A program made the position numbers and the translations under genes. This document shows positions 7,206 to 13,866 of a stretch of 39,930 nucleotides of DNA, one piece after another; within the stretch, counting starts at the first letter, position 1, and each line of letters opens with the position of its first letter. The notes under the pieces were generated by a model. That model saw only the letters and a program-made list of their open reading frames with translations. It did not search any database and was not told where the DNA came from. The stretch is taken from positions 1-39,930 of the forward strand of contig DHUT01000023.1 in assembly GCA_002409285.1 (NCBI GenBank), read 5' to 3'. This stretch comes from Firmicutes bacterium UBA5227 (GTDB lineage: Bacteria; Bacillota; Clostridia; Tissierellales; Sedimentibacteraceae).

Positions 7206-7709
7206 ATGAAAATGTTAATATCAGATTTAGAAGGCAGAGAACTTCAGGGGTTGCTTTTAGATATGTCAAGTGAACTGACAATTATTTCAAAAGATTTTCC
7301 CATACACCATTGCACAGGATGCTTCGGATGCTGGACGAGGACACCTGCAGTCTGTATAATAAGAGACAAATACGGAGATATGGGAGAGCAATTGTCAAAA
7401 TGTGAAGAACTATTTATTATAAGTCAATGCTTTTATGGTGGCTTTAGTCCGTTTGTAAAAAACATTTTAGACAGAAGTATTTCCTATATTCATCCTTATT
7501 TTGTAATAAGGAACGGAGAAATGCATCACCGCAGGAGATATGATAATGTCATTCATATGCATGTGTGGTTTTATGGCGTAAATATAACGGATATAGAGAA
7601 GCTGACTGCAGAAAAGCTCATTAAGGCAAATTCAATTAATTTTAATTCAGTGGTTGAGGATATTTCCTTTTATAACAGTATTACGGAAATGAGAGGACAA
7701 TTACTATGA
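7206..7709 (+). CDS. Flavodoxin-like / NAD(P)H-dependent oxidoreductase-like protein (short first partner)
   Basis: A 167-residue protein with the HHCTGCFGCWTRTPAVC segment typical of NADPH-dependent FMN-reductase-like iron-sulfur flavoproteins (C-x2-C-x2-C-type region), then DKYGDMGEQLSKCEELFIIS and a QCFYGGFSPFVKNILDRS loop like the 'SPvYwg..s..lK.fiDR' FMN-binding loop. The usual N-terminal T/GSPR phosphate loop is missing: the protein starts MKMLISDLEGRE, with ATG 7206 preceded by an AGGATG context. The stop overlaps the next start (ATGA), so it is made together with the protein encoded at 7706. A heterodimeric flavoprotein is possible but speculative. Confidence 0.6.
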   Translation: MKMLISDLEGRELQGLLLDMSSELTIISKDFPIHHCTGCFGCWTRTPAVCIIRDKYGDMGEQLSKCEELFIISQCFYGGFSPFVKNILDRSISYIHPYFVIRNGEMHHRRRYDNVIHMHVWFYGVNITDIEKLTAEKLIKANSINFNSVVEDISFYNSITEMRGQLL

Positions 7710-8344
7710 AAACAGCATTAATAAATGGAAGTCCCAAGCTCAAAGAATCAGCCTCCGGCTGTATTTTATGTGATTTAAAATCCTTATTGGATAACGGAAA
7801 CCATGTGGTTTACGAGTGTTCCTTCAGAAAACCTCAGCTGAGTCTCGAAGAAATGAAGAATTTGGCGGAATGTGATGTTTTTGTATTTGCATTTCCTCTT
7901 TATGTAGATTCAATTCCGTCTCATTTACTGAATTGTATGATTCAATTAGAAGATTTTTTATCAGAATTAAAAGAAAGAGATATAAAAGTTTATGCAGTGG
8001 TAAATTGCGGATTCTATGAAGGGCATCAAAATAAACCGGCAATTGAAATAATGAAAAACTGGTGTGTGAAATCCGGACTTATATGGGGTCAGGGAATTGG
8101 GATTGGAGCAGGAGGTATGATTACATCGTTGAAAAATGTTCCAATGGGACAAGGTCCCAAGAGAAATCATGGCATTGCATTGAAACAGCTTGCAAGTAAT
8201 ATTTTATCAGGCGTTTCTGCTGATGATTTATACATTACAGCCAATTTTCCAAGATTTTTATATAAGCTTGCTGCCGAAAGGAACTGGATCCAATCTGCCA
8301 AAGCAAATGGGCTAAAAAGAAAAGACCTGTTTTTAAAAAAATAG
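7706..8344 (+). CDS. Flavodoxin-like NAD(P)H-dependent oxidoreductase (second partner)
   Basis: A 212-residue protein beginning MKTALINGSPKLKESASGC, with the NGSPK phosphate loop of NADPH-dependent FMN reductases, and AECDVFVFAFPLYVDSIPSH as the second FMN-binding loop. The C-terminal half (IGIGAGGMITSLKNVPMGQG) belongs to a group found in Clostridia. It probably binds FMN and passes electrons or reduces quinone-like substrates. It overlaps the previous gene by four bases. Confidence 0.65.
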   Translation: MKTALINGSPKLKESASGCILCDLKSLLDNGNHVVYECSFRKPQLSLEEMKNLAECDVFVFAFPLYVDSIPSHLLNCMIQLEDFLSELKERDIKVYAVVNCGFYEGHQNKPAIEIMKNWCVKSGLIWGQGIGIGAGGMITSLKNVPMGQGPKRNHGIALKQLASNILSGVSADDLYITANFPRFLYKLAAERNWIQSAKANGLKRKDLFLKK

Positions 8345-8493
8345 AGTACAATATTTTAGTGAGAAACGATATATAATAAGCAAATATTGGTGCAGAGTGC
8401 GAACATAAAAAACTGGACGCATATAAGATCTCATTCGTCCTAACCAATAATAAACAGAAATTATAAAAAATATGAGGATGATGTAGATTTAAA

Positions 8494-8571
8494 ATGGATA
8501 AATATATAGAAATAAAAAAAGGATTTGAAGCAAGAGCAGATGAAGAAAATGCGGATATGAAAAAATTATAG
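8494..8571 (+). pseudogene. AlkD-like DNA alkylation repair protein, N-terminal remnant
   Basis: ATG 8494 opens MDKYIEIKKGFEARADEENA, the usual start of AlkD/COG4912-type DNA glycosylases (HEAT-like repeats, about 230 residues). Only 25 codons remain before TAG 8569. Directly at that point the DNA switches to a flavodoxin-like gene in another frame, so the rest of alkD has been deleted. Confidence 0.5.
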
Positions 8572-8981
8572 GCAGTAACATACTTTTTATTGTTTCGCCA
8601 CATTATGCCCCGATACCAGCAAAATTGTGTATGCTTTTAGAAAAGATGGAACAAATTACTTTTTTACATTGGGCAAAAGATAATAACTATAAGGCAGAAG
8701 TATTTGGCATCCCTACTGGAATTATATCTCATGGTGGTGGCTCTGATTGGGCATTATCAAGCTATAAAGCTATGGTTAATGATACAATAGCTAATGCTCT
8801 TGATACCATTCAATTAAAGATAATACCATATTCACAAGAATGGAATACAGGTATTTCCATACCAGTAGCAAATATTGTAAATAACAGGGATGATATTTTT
8901 CCGCATCAAGAGTATGATTGGGACAAAATAAAAGATAGAGTTGCAGAATATATTTCTAAAGTAATTAAATTATATATATGA
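8565..8981 (+). pseudogene. NADPH-dependent FMN reductase / flavodoxin family, C-terminal remnant fused behind alkD remnant
   Basis: From about 8565 the frame reads IIGSNILFIVSPHYAPIPAK, the 'sD.ii..sP.Y...ip..lk' loop of FMN-reductase-like flavoproteins, and continues to a natural-looking C-terminus at TGA 8979-8981. The N-terminal half with the phosphate loop is missing. A start at ATG 8628 would leave ~117 residues, unlikely to fold as a flavodoxin. The joint with the AlkD remnant is a clean deletion scar. Confidence 0.55.
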
Positions 8982-9054
8982 GATTTTTTTCTATAGTATC
9001 ATGGAACACTTCTTACCGTGCTGAAAGGATATAACGATTTTTTTATAAATTATA

Positions 9055-9083
9055 TTGAAACATACACAGGAGTTTGATATAAT
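9055..9083 (+). promoter_or_regulatory. Promoter of the toxin mRNA (RNA I)
   Basis: TTGAAA at 9055-9060, a 17-base spacer and a perfect TATAAT at 9078-9083. Transcription would start near 9090, giving an mRNA that begins close to AAGGAATTGCC and has a leader of about 55 bases. Confidence 0.7.
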
Positions 9084-9146
9084 TTTAAAAAGGAATTGCC
9101 ACAACGGAATAGGCTGTACGGCTCCCTGAAAAAGGGAGGTGATAAT

Positions 9147-9227
9147 GTGGTTACTTATGGGGATTTATTTACGTTAGGGTTACTCATAGTAGCGATTATC
9201 GCCTTGTTTAAAGACAAGCTTAAATAA
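9147..9227 (+). CDS. Putative holin-like toxin of a type I toxin-antitoxin system (26 residues)
   Basis: GTG 9147 to TAA 9225-9227 encodes MVTYGDLFTLGLLIVAIIAL plus FKDKLK. A short N-terminus, one hydrophobic membrane helix and a lysine-rich tail match the Firmicute 'putative holin-like toxin' group (TxpA/Fst-like), which damages the membrane when made unchecked. ATG 9145 in another frame gives only ten codons. The Shine-Dalgarno GGGAGG (9134-9139) is perfectly placed for GTG 9147 and is fully buried in a six-pair hairpin (9122-9127 with 9133-9138, loop GAAAA), as expected for a translation-controlled toxin. Antitoxin RNA is encoded convergently downstream. Confidence 0.7.
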   Translation: MVTYGDLFTLGLLIVAIIALFKDKLK

Positions 9228-9260
9228 GATATTTTTATACATATAAGGGAAAACGGAGTA

Positions 9261-9356
9261 TAAAAAAATCAACCGCTTATGTCTTCCCGGACTTTCGGTT
9301 GGTTTTTTATCGAATACTATGGGAGCTTACCGTTTATTCGGCAACTCCTTTTCTTT
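9261..9356 (-). ncRNA. Candidate antitoxin RNA (RNA II) facing the toxin gene
   Basis: A strong minus-strand promoter (9363-9392) should start an RNA near 9356 that ends in the shared bidirectional hairpin at about 9262. It carries no obvious protein. Its 5' end AAAAGGAGTTGCC copies the 5' end of the toxin mRNA (AAAAGGAATTGCC, 12 of 13), and it includes GCUCCC that can pair with the toxin Shine-Dalgarno GGGAG. The arrangement (convergent RNAs, shared terminator) is that of the Enterococcus par/Fst family. Ends are predicted, not measured. Confidence 0.55.
9268..9308. terminator. Bidirectional terminator shared by toxin mRNA and antitoxin RNA
   Basis: Stem CAACCG (9270-9275) with CGGTTG (9296-9301), extendable by A-T and T-G pairs, with a 20-base apical region. 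It is followed on the plus strand by TTTTTT (9303-9308) and on the minus strand by a run of seven T (complement of 9262-9268). Confidence 0.7.
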
Positions 9357-9362
9357 CAATCA

Positions 9363-9392
9363 ATTATAAACTAACAGTAAGTTAATTGTCAA
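9363..9392 (-). promoter_or_regulatory. Promoter of the antitoxin RNA
   Basis: On the minus strand TTGACA (9392-9387), an 18-base spacer and TATAAT (9368-9363): consensus at both boxes. It is stronger by inspection than the toxin promoter, as expected for an antitoxin RNA. Confidence 0.7.
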
Positions 9393-9416
9393 GTCTAATT
9401 TCTTCAATTTTACCTC

Positions 9417-9599
9417 TTGAAGGTAAACTATAATGGTTGGAATGGCATGGAAGAATGCTATAAAGATTCTTTAAATGGATCATATTTATATATTTGTTGC
9501 TATGAAGAAAAATTGATTATTTCAATGAATAACCATGGACTTGAGTATTTACCAGGAAATAAATATGGATTATGTCAGGTCAAAGTAATGGCATTATAA
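9417..9599 (+). CDS. Hypothetical short frame, probable gene remnant
   Basis: A 60-residue frame from TTG 9417 (or 50 residues from ATG 9447). The text GSYLYICCYEEKLIISMNNH looks like genuine beta-rich coding sequence, but neither start has a convincing ribosome binding site and the frame begins inside the toxin-antitoxin border. I do not recognise it; most likely the tail of a lost gene. Confidence 0.3.
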   Translation: MKVNYNGWNGMEECYKDSLNGSYLYICCYEEKLIISMNNHGLEYLPGNKYGLCQVKVMAL

Positions 9600-9644
9600 G
9601 AATGTAGACAGAGGGATTTTTATTAGATTTGGAGGAGGTTAAGT

Positions 9645-10511
9645 TTGAATAACATAACAAAAAGACCATTTATGATTCTTTCTGATTTTATGGCAGTGTA
9701 TCAGTTCATGATTGATATATATGAAAAGGACTGGGGAAATGGAGTTCCAGCACCATTTTTTGAATATGCACTTTCTTCTGATTGGTCGGATAAAACAATG
9801 AGTCACAGAAATATGATTTGGGGAGATAAAAGCACAATCGCAGGATTTTGCTTTTATGAAAGCCAGCTTGGAAAAGCGTTTTTTAATTTAAGACCCGGAT
9901 ATGAGGAAATAGCACCTGAAATGATCAAACATGCAGCTGAATTTCTGGCTGGCAAGGATGGTAATCTTAGACTCAATATTTTTAAAGGGCAGAATGCCGT
10001 AAAAGAAGCCGCTATAAGTGCGGGATTTAAACAAAATGGTGAGTATGTTGATATGATTTATGACTTCGGAAAGTCTCTGAATTATAAACTTCCGGAAGGA
10101 TTCAGTTTTGTCGAACCGGCAAAAATTGATACGGCAACAGCATTAATATGCTGTTGGAAAGGTTTTGATCATGAAGAAGAAGGTCCGTGGGATGGCAATG
10201 TTGATGTTGGATATCATCTGGAAGCCTCCCCGCATGCAACGACGCAGTATGATGTTGCAATCCAGAATGAGGAAGGTGAGTATGTGTGCTGGTCTGGTAT
10301 GTGGTGGACACCTGATAATCATCTGGCATATATGGAACCGTTATGTACAGTGCCTGAATATCGTCACAAAGGTCTTGCGGCAGCTGCATTATCCGAAATG
10401 TACAAAAGAATGAAGCTTCTTGGTGCAACACATATGACAGGTGGTGGAAGTAAATTCTACAGTTCAATCGGATATGAACCAATGATTACATGGACACACT
10501 GGGAAAAGTGA
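9645..10511 (+). CDS. GNAT family N-acetyltransferase, two-domain type
   Basis: A 288-residue protein with two GNAT-like halves, as in Eis-like or MshD-like enzymes. The C-terminal half is the active one: YMEPLCTVPEYRHKGLAAAA contains motif A (R-x-x-G-x-A), followed by ALSEMYKRMKLLGATHMTGG and a final YSSIGYEP motif B. The N-terminal half is degenerate. TTG 9645 is chosen because GGAGGAGG (9631-9638) lies six bases upstream and the frame has no better start. Substrate unknown. Confidence 0.8.
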   Translation: MNNITKRPFMILSDFMAVYQFMIDIYEKDWGNGVPAPFFEYALSSDWSDKTMSHRNMIWGDKSTIAGFCFYESQLGKAFFNLRPGYEEIAPEMIKHAAEFLAGKDGNLRLNIFKGQNAVKEAAISAGFKQNGEYVDMIYDFGKSLNYKLPEGFSFVEPAKIDTATALICCWKGFDHEEEGPWDGNVDVGYHLEASPHATTQYDVAIQNEEGEYVCWSGMWWTPDNHLAYMEPLCTVPEYRHKGLAAAALSEMYKRMKLLGATHMTGGGSKFYSSIGYEPMITWTHWEK

Positions 10512-10531
10512 TTATTTGTGGATGAGGTATA

Positions 10532-10561
10532 CTTTATGAACGACTTGAACTGCTGCTAATT
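10532..10561 (+). repeat. 30-base direct repeat, copy 1 (orphan gene tail)
   Basis: Matches 11130-11159 at 29 of 30 positions. At 11130 it encodes the last codons and stop of the TIGR04076 gene; here the same codons (FMNDLN) follow the GNAT stop without a gene, and the stop codon TGA has become TGC. It is most simply the leftover tail of a second TIGR04076 copy. Confidence 0.6.
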
Positions 10562-10596
10562 TGAATGGAGAGAAAGTTTGAAAAAGCAAAAATGCA

Positions 10597-10827
10597 ATGC
10601 AACAGGAGATAAAAATGGACATTAATGCAAGACTGATGACGAAAGATGAATATATTACAACAGCGTGGTCAGGAGGTAAATCAGCAGAGGATGTAAAGAT
10701 TTATTTTATTACAATTCCCACACATAAGTTTTTGCATATTAAGAACTATGAGAGTATTGGGTATTGGGACTTCTGGCAAAAGCAGAGTCTCGTTCCGGAA
10801 CAGGATTGTGAAGAATGTGTGGATTAA
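10597..10827 (+). pseudogene. Chimeric remnant: HutD/Ves N-terminus joined to AraC-type effector (GyrI-like) fragment
   Basis: Residues ~6-27 (INARLMTKDEYITTAWSGGK) match the opening of HutD/Ves-family cupins, which then normally continue for another ~90 residues. Instead, from about residue 31 the text IYFITIPTHKFLHIKNYESI and GYWDFWQKQS is that of the GyrI-like effector-binding domain found at the C-terminus of AraC-type activators. It ends at TAA 10825-10827, well before that domain is complete. Two unrelated gene fragments thus form one open frame of 76 codons. ATG 10597 or 10615 could start it. A functional product is doubtful. Confidence 0.55.
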
Positions 10828-10881
10828 AAGTAAAATCCGTAGATACATTTAAAAAATGTAAAGAAACTTAAAGGAGATAAT

Positions 10882-11151
10882 ATGGCGAAGGTAAAAATAA
10901 CGGTTGTTGAAAGTAAGTGCCGATGTGGTTATCATAAAAAAGGAGATTGCTTTGTAATAGAAGATTTATGCCCGCCTTTGTGCCATGAGCTGTGGAATTG
11001 CGCTTATCCGTTGATATATGCTTTACAAAATGGAGCTATTTTAGATTATGGTGATGCAAGGGCTCCTGAATTTGATATAAAATGTCCTGATGAAGGACGA
11101 GTAATTATTCATGGGGAACAGATGGATGCCTTTATGAACGACTTGAACTGA
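10882..11151 (+). CDS. TIGR04076 family protein
   Basis: An 89-residue protein matching the whole TIGR04076 family: KVKITVVESKCRCGYHKKGD at the start, LCPPLCHELWNCAYPLIYAL in the middle and FDIKCPDEGRVIIH near the end. Conserved cysteines (CRCG, LCPPLCH) suggest metal or thiol involvement; function is unknown. AAAGGAG (10870-10876) precedes ATG 10882. Its last codons are duplicated at 10532. Confidence 0.75.
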   Translation: MAKVKITVVESKCRCGYHKKGDCFVIEDLCPPLCHELWNCAYPLIYALQNGAILDYGDARAPEFDIKCPDEGRVIIHGEQMDAFMNDLN

Positions 11152-11159
11152 TGCTAATT
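11130..11159 (+). repeat. 30-base direct repeat, copy 2 (gene end)
   Basis: Same sequence as 10532-10561 with one mismatch (A for C in the stop codon region). It covers the last seven codons, the stop and eight bases of the TIGR04076 gene. Confidence 0.6.
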
Positions 11160-11247
11160 GGGCAATGTTAGACAATTTAGTGAATCAATCTGAAATTGTG
11201 ATTGACAGGACAAAGGCTAAGGTCAATCTTGGAAAAGGGAGGATAAC

Positions 11248-11769
11248 ATGGAATTTGATATGATGAATTTAATGATGAAAAGAAGGTCTGTCAGAAAGTT
11301 TAAAGAGGAAAAACCATCTGATGAAATAATTCAAAAAATAGTTCAAGCAGGACTATTAGCACCTACATCAAAGAATAATAAATCAGTTGAATTTATTGTT
11401 GTTGATGACAAAGATACAATTCTTAAATTAAAGGATTGCAGAAGTATTGGAACCATCGGTCTTGAAACTGCACCCTGTGCAATAGTTGTTTTTGCAGACA
11501 GCCAAAAAAGCGATGTATGGGTAGAGGATGCATCAATTGCAGCGTCCTATATGCAGCTCAGGGCAGAGGATTTGGGGTTAAGTTCGGTTTGGATACAAAT
11601 GAGAAATAGAACCAATGAAAATGGCAGCTCGGAAAATGAAGTTAGAAGAGTATTAAACATACCGGAAAAATACGGAGTTTTATGTATTATAGCTCTTGGC
11701 AAAAAAAATGAAAATATAAAAGCTTACACGGAAAATGATATTGATAAATCAAGAGTTCATTATGGGTGA
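11248..11769 (+). CDS. Nitroreductase family protein
   Basis: A 173-residue FMN-dependent enzyme. The opening MMKRRSVRKFKEEKPSDEII is the signature FMN-phosphate-binding start of nitroreductases (RRSxRxF). AGLLAPTSKNNKSVEFIVV is the second conserved block (aP(t/s)..n.q). EDASIAASYMQLRAEDLGLS is the dimer helix. Family members reduce nitro, quinone or enone groups with NAD(P)H; the natural substrate is unknown. GGGAGG (11235-11240) precedes ATG 11248. It is followed by a flavodoxin-like gene. Confidence 0.85.
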   Translation: MEFDMMNLMMKRRSVRKFKEEKPSDEIIQKIVQAGLLAPTSKNNKSVEFIVVDDKDTILKLKDCRSIGTIGLETAPCAIVVFADSQKSDVWVEDASIAASYMQLRAEDLGLSSVWIQMRNRTNENGSSENEVRRVLNIPEKYGVLCIIALGKKNENIKAYTENDIDKSRVHYG

Positions 11770-11864
11770 GTTAATTAGAATCTGTAATAAATTCCAAGTA
11801 ATTGTGTTATATAGCGGCTTATTCGAATAAATTACTAATTATGAAATTGAGGGGGTTAAATAAA

Positions 11865-12560
11865 GTGAAAGTTGTGGTTATACACGGTCAAAGCCATAAA
11901 GGTTCAACATATCATATTGCCAGATTAATTACAGAAAAATTACAAGGAGAGGTTACTGAATTTTTTCTTCCAAAAGATTTCAGCTCATTTTGCGTTGGAT
12001 GTAACAATTGCTTTGTAAAGTCCGAAAGTCTATGTCCCCATTATGAAGAATTGAAGCCCTTTACTGAATCAATTGACAGTGCAGATGTAATTATATTGGC
12101 AAGTCCTGTATATGTATTTCATGCAACAGGATCAATGAAAGTATTTTTGGACCATTACGGATATAGGTGGATGGTACATAGACCGGAAGAAAAAATGTTC
12201 AGAAAGCAGGCTGTATGTATATCGACTGCTGCAGGTGCAGGAATGAACAGGACTAACAAAGATATGGCTGACAGTACATTCTTTTGGGGTGTTGCAAAAA
12301 CTTATAAATATGGTGTAGGTGTCGCGGAGGTGTCATGGGACAGAGTCAGTTCAAAAATAAAGAAGCGTATTGACAGAAAAACAACTGTTATTGCAAATAG
12401 AATAAAAAAGAATGCGAACCACATATCACCTTCCATAAAGACTAAAGTGTATTTTAATATCATGAGATTAATGCAGAAGAATGGATGGAATAAGGCAGAT
12501 ATGGATTACTGGGAAGAAAAAGGATGGACAGGTAAAGCACGACCCTGGATAGAGGACTAA
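11865..12560 (+). CDS. Flavodoxin family protein / NAD(P)H-dependent oxidoreductase
   Basis: About 231 residues. MKVVVIHGQSHKGSTYHIAR holds the FMN phosphate loop (HGQSHKGST), FCVGCNNCFVKSESLCPHYE is the C-x2-C-x2-C-type block of iron-sulfur flavoprotein-like members, and VIILASPVYVFHATGSMKVF is the second FMN loop. GTG 11865 is chosen because GAGGGGG (11849-11855) lies nine bases before it and homology starts there; the frame itself runs back to 11802 with unrelated text. Probably a reductase working with FMN and NAD(P)H. Confidence 0.75.
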   Translation: MKVVVIHGQSHKGSTYHIARLITEKLQGEVTEFFLPKDFSSFCVGCNNCFVKSESLCPHYEELKPFTESIDSADVIILASPVYVFHATGSMKVFLDHYGYRWMVHRPEEKMFRKQAVCISTAAGAGMNRTNKDMADSTFFWGVAKTYKYGVGVAEVSWDRVSSKIKKRIDRKTTVIANRIKKNANHISPSIKTKVYFNIMRLMQKNGWNKADMDYWEEKGWTGKARPWIED

Positions 12561-12590
12561 ATCCGATAAGGAGGGAATTGGACATATAGG

Positions 12591-12617
12591 AATCCATTGG
12601 AATCATAGAAGGGAAGT
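12591..12617 (+). repeat. 27-base dispersed repeat, copy 2
   Basis: Matches 3626-3652 at 26 of 27 positions. It lies just after the flavodoxin gene in a stretch (12561-12712) where I see no intact gene. Confidence 0.6.
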
Positions 12618-12712
12618 GGTATTTACAAGATAAAATCTGTACCAATAGCCGCCATTTAAGAAGCAAGAATTTTTAATTGTCGACCTTAAATTTTTTAGGT
12701 TTTTCATAATAA

Positions 12713-12967
12713 CTATATGGTGCAAAAACAGCAGGAATAGTGTTTTTGTTTATTGAAGAACCTGATTATGTACGGTCAATATGGCCCGAAGAAGCTGGAA
12801 TGCAGCAAAAACAAATGCATTTTGATTTTCAGGTTGATGATGTTTTAGAGATGATGAAAAAGGCAGAAGAATTGGGTGCCGTGAAAGCCAATGTGCAATT
12901 TGGAAATGAAAACTTTATTACGATGATTGATCCGGCAGGGCACCCATTTTGTTTGTGCAGAAAATGA
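12713..12967 (+). pseudogene. VOC (glyoxalase) family protein, C-terminal remnant
   Basis: The frame after TAA 12710-12712 reads LYGAKTAGIVFLFIEEPDYV and then MHFDFQVDDVLEMMKKAEEL, VQFGNENFITMIDPAGHPFC. The HxDFQVDD strand, the alpha helix and the final 'DPxGHPFCL' match the second half of VOC-fold proteins of the Glyoxalase_6 type. About the first 45 residues are missing. GTG 12740 could start a 75-residue product, but no ribosome binding site is near it. It is unrelated in phase to the VOC remnant at 6978. Confidence 0.65.
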
Positions 12968-13074
12968 CGTAGATTTCCGAAAGATTCAATAAATAGACCA
13001 GGACCAGTATGTCCAATTTGCACAGAATACTGGAGTTTATTCAAAAATGAGATTACTTTGTTTCTATTTTTGTG

Positions 13075-13145
13075 AAGAGCAAGTTTGACACAGGGGAGAT
13101 TCCGAGCTGGCGGATACTTTGTAAAGGGCCTATTTCAAATAAGGA
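13075..13145 (+). repeat. Imperfect ~75-base dispersed repeat, copy 2
   Basis: Aligns with 7118-7196. Here one frame stays open through it and reads DTGEIPSWRILCKGPISNKE, ending at TAA near 13192, so this copy may preserve the coding frame of the lost gene. I do not recognise that text. Just upstream, CCAGTAT/ATACTGG (13008-13036) is a weak inverted repeat. Apart from these, 12968-13221 holds no gene. Confidence 0.5.
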
Positions 13146-13221
13146 GATATACAAGAAAGGAAGTAAAGTCCTCAAGATGAGGAATAAATAATAAAATTCG
13201 GATAATTGTAAGGAGAATATT

Positions 13222-13716
13222 ATGTCAAATACGGCGCTTTTAATAGTGGATATGCAGAAAAATTGTAAAGAAGAAACATCTTGTAAGGCATCCTTTGAAA
13301 AGGCAGTAGAATATATTAATGAAATTAGTCAATATTTTCGAAGAAAAAAACATCCTGTTATAATTATACAAGATGTAGAAGCAGGAGGATCGGAGACGGA
13401 CGGTTTTAAATGTGTGGATGAATTGATAGTATCAGACAGTGACTTTTTTGTACAAAAATCCTTTAGTAATGCTTTTTGGGAAACGGAGCTGGATACCATA
13501 CTTCAGAGAGAAGGTGTGGACTGCGTTGTTATAAGCGGATTCGCTGCAGAGTATTGTGTACTGTTTACATACAATGGTGCTATTGAAAGAGGATATAATG
13601 TTTTTTTGCTGCAAAACGGCATAGCCGGATTCAGTGATGATGAAATCAAACGTATACAGTTACTGAGATCTGTTGTCAGCTATGAGGCTATTGAATACTT
13701 TTTAAAAGAATCTTAA
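13222..13716 (+). CDS. Isochorismatase family cysteine hydrolase
   Basis: A 164-residue hydrolase with the complete catalytic triad of the family: Asp10 (ALLIVDMQ), Lys79 (FFVQKSFSNAF) and Cys112 (SGFAAEYCVLFT), with the expected GF.te.CV context around the cysteine. Members hydrolyse amides or enol ethers such as nicotinamide, N-carbamoyl compounds and isochorismate; the acidic, short form here does not identify the substrate. AAGGAG (13210-13215) lies six bases before ATG 13222. Confidence 0.85.
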   Translation: MSNTALLIVDMQKNCKEETSCKASFEKAVEYINEISQYFRRKKHPVIIIQDVEAGGSETDGFKCVDELIVSDSDFFVQKSFSNAFWETELDTILQREGVDCVVISGFAAEYCVLFTYNGAIERGYNVFLLQNGIAGFSDDEIKRIQLLRSVVSYEAIEYFLKES

Positions 13717-13725
13717 GATAAATTG

Positions 13726-13866
13726 GAACATAAATCAATAAAAAGAGCAACCACTTCATTATATCTTTCTTATGGCAATGAAGCGGAGATCCCTAAGCAA
13801 GGAGATTTAAGCATAATAACTAACTGGAATGGCGAAGCACAGTGTATCACAAATTTCAATTTGTAG
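13726..13866 (+). pseudogene. ASCH domain protein remnant
   Basis: The frame from 13726 reads IKRATTSLYLSYGNEAEIPK, QGDLSIITNWNGEAQCITNF and stops at TAG 13864-13866. This is the core of an ASCH domain (K-R-A-T-T/S ... GD..iv.n..g.a.cii), an RNA-binding-like beta-barrel of about 140 residues. Both the N-terminus and the C-terminal third are missing and there is no start codon. Its end lies 13 bases before the ABC ATPase start. Confidence 0.65.

Noticed and set aside
9145..9177. ATG 9145 as toxin start
   Set aside because: Gives only ten codons (MWLLMGIYLR); the GTG two bases later gives the family-like toxin with better Shine-Dalgarno spacing.
10102..10482. Minus-strand frame of 126 codons opposite the two-domain GNAT gene
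   Set aside because: Histidine-rich shadow of a conserved acetyltransferase domain with no independent support.
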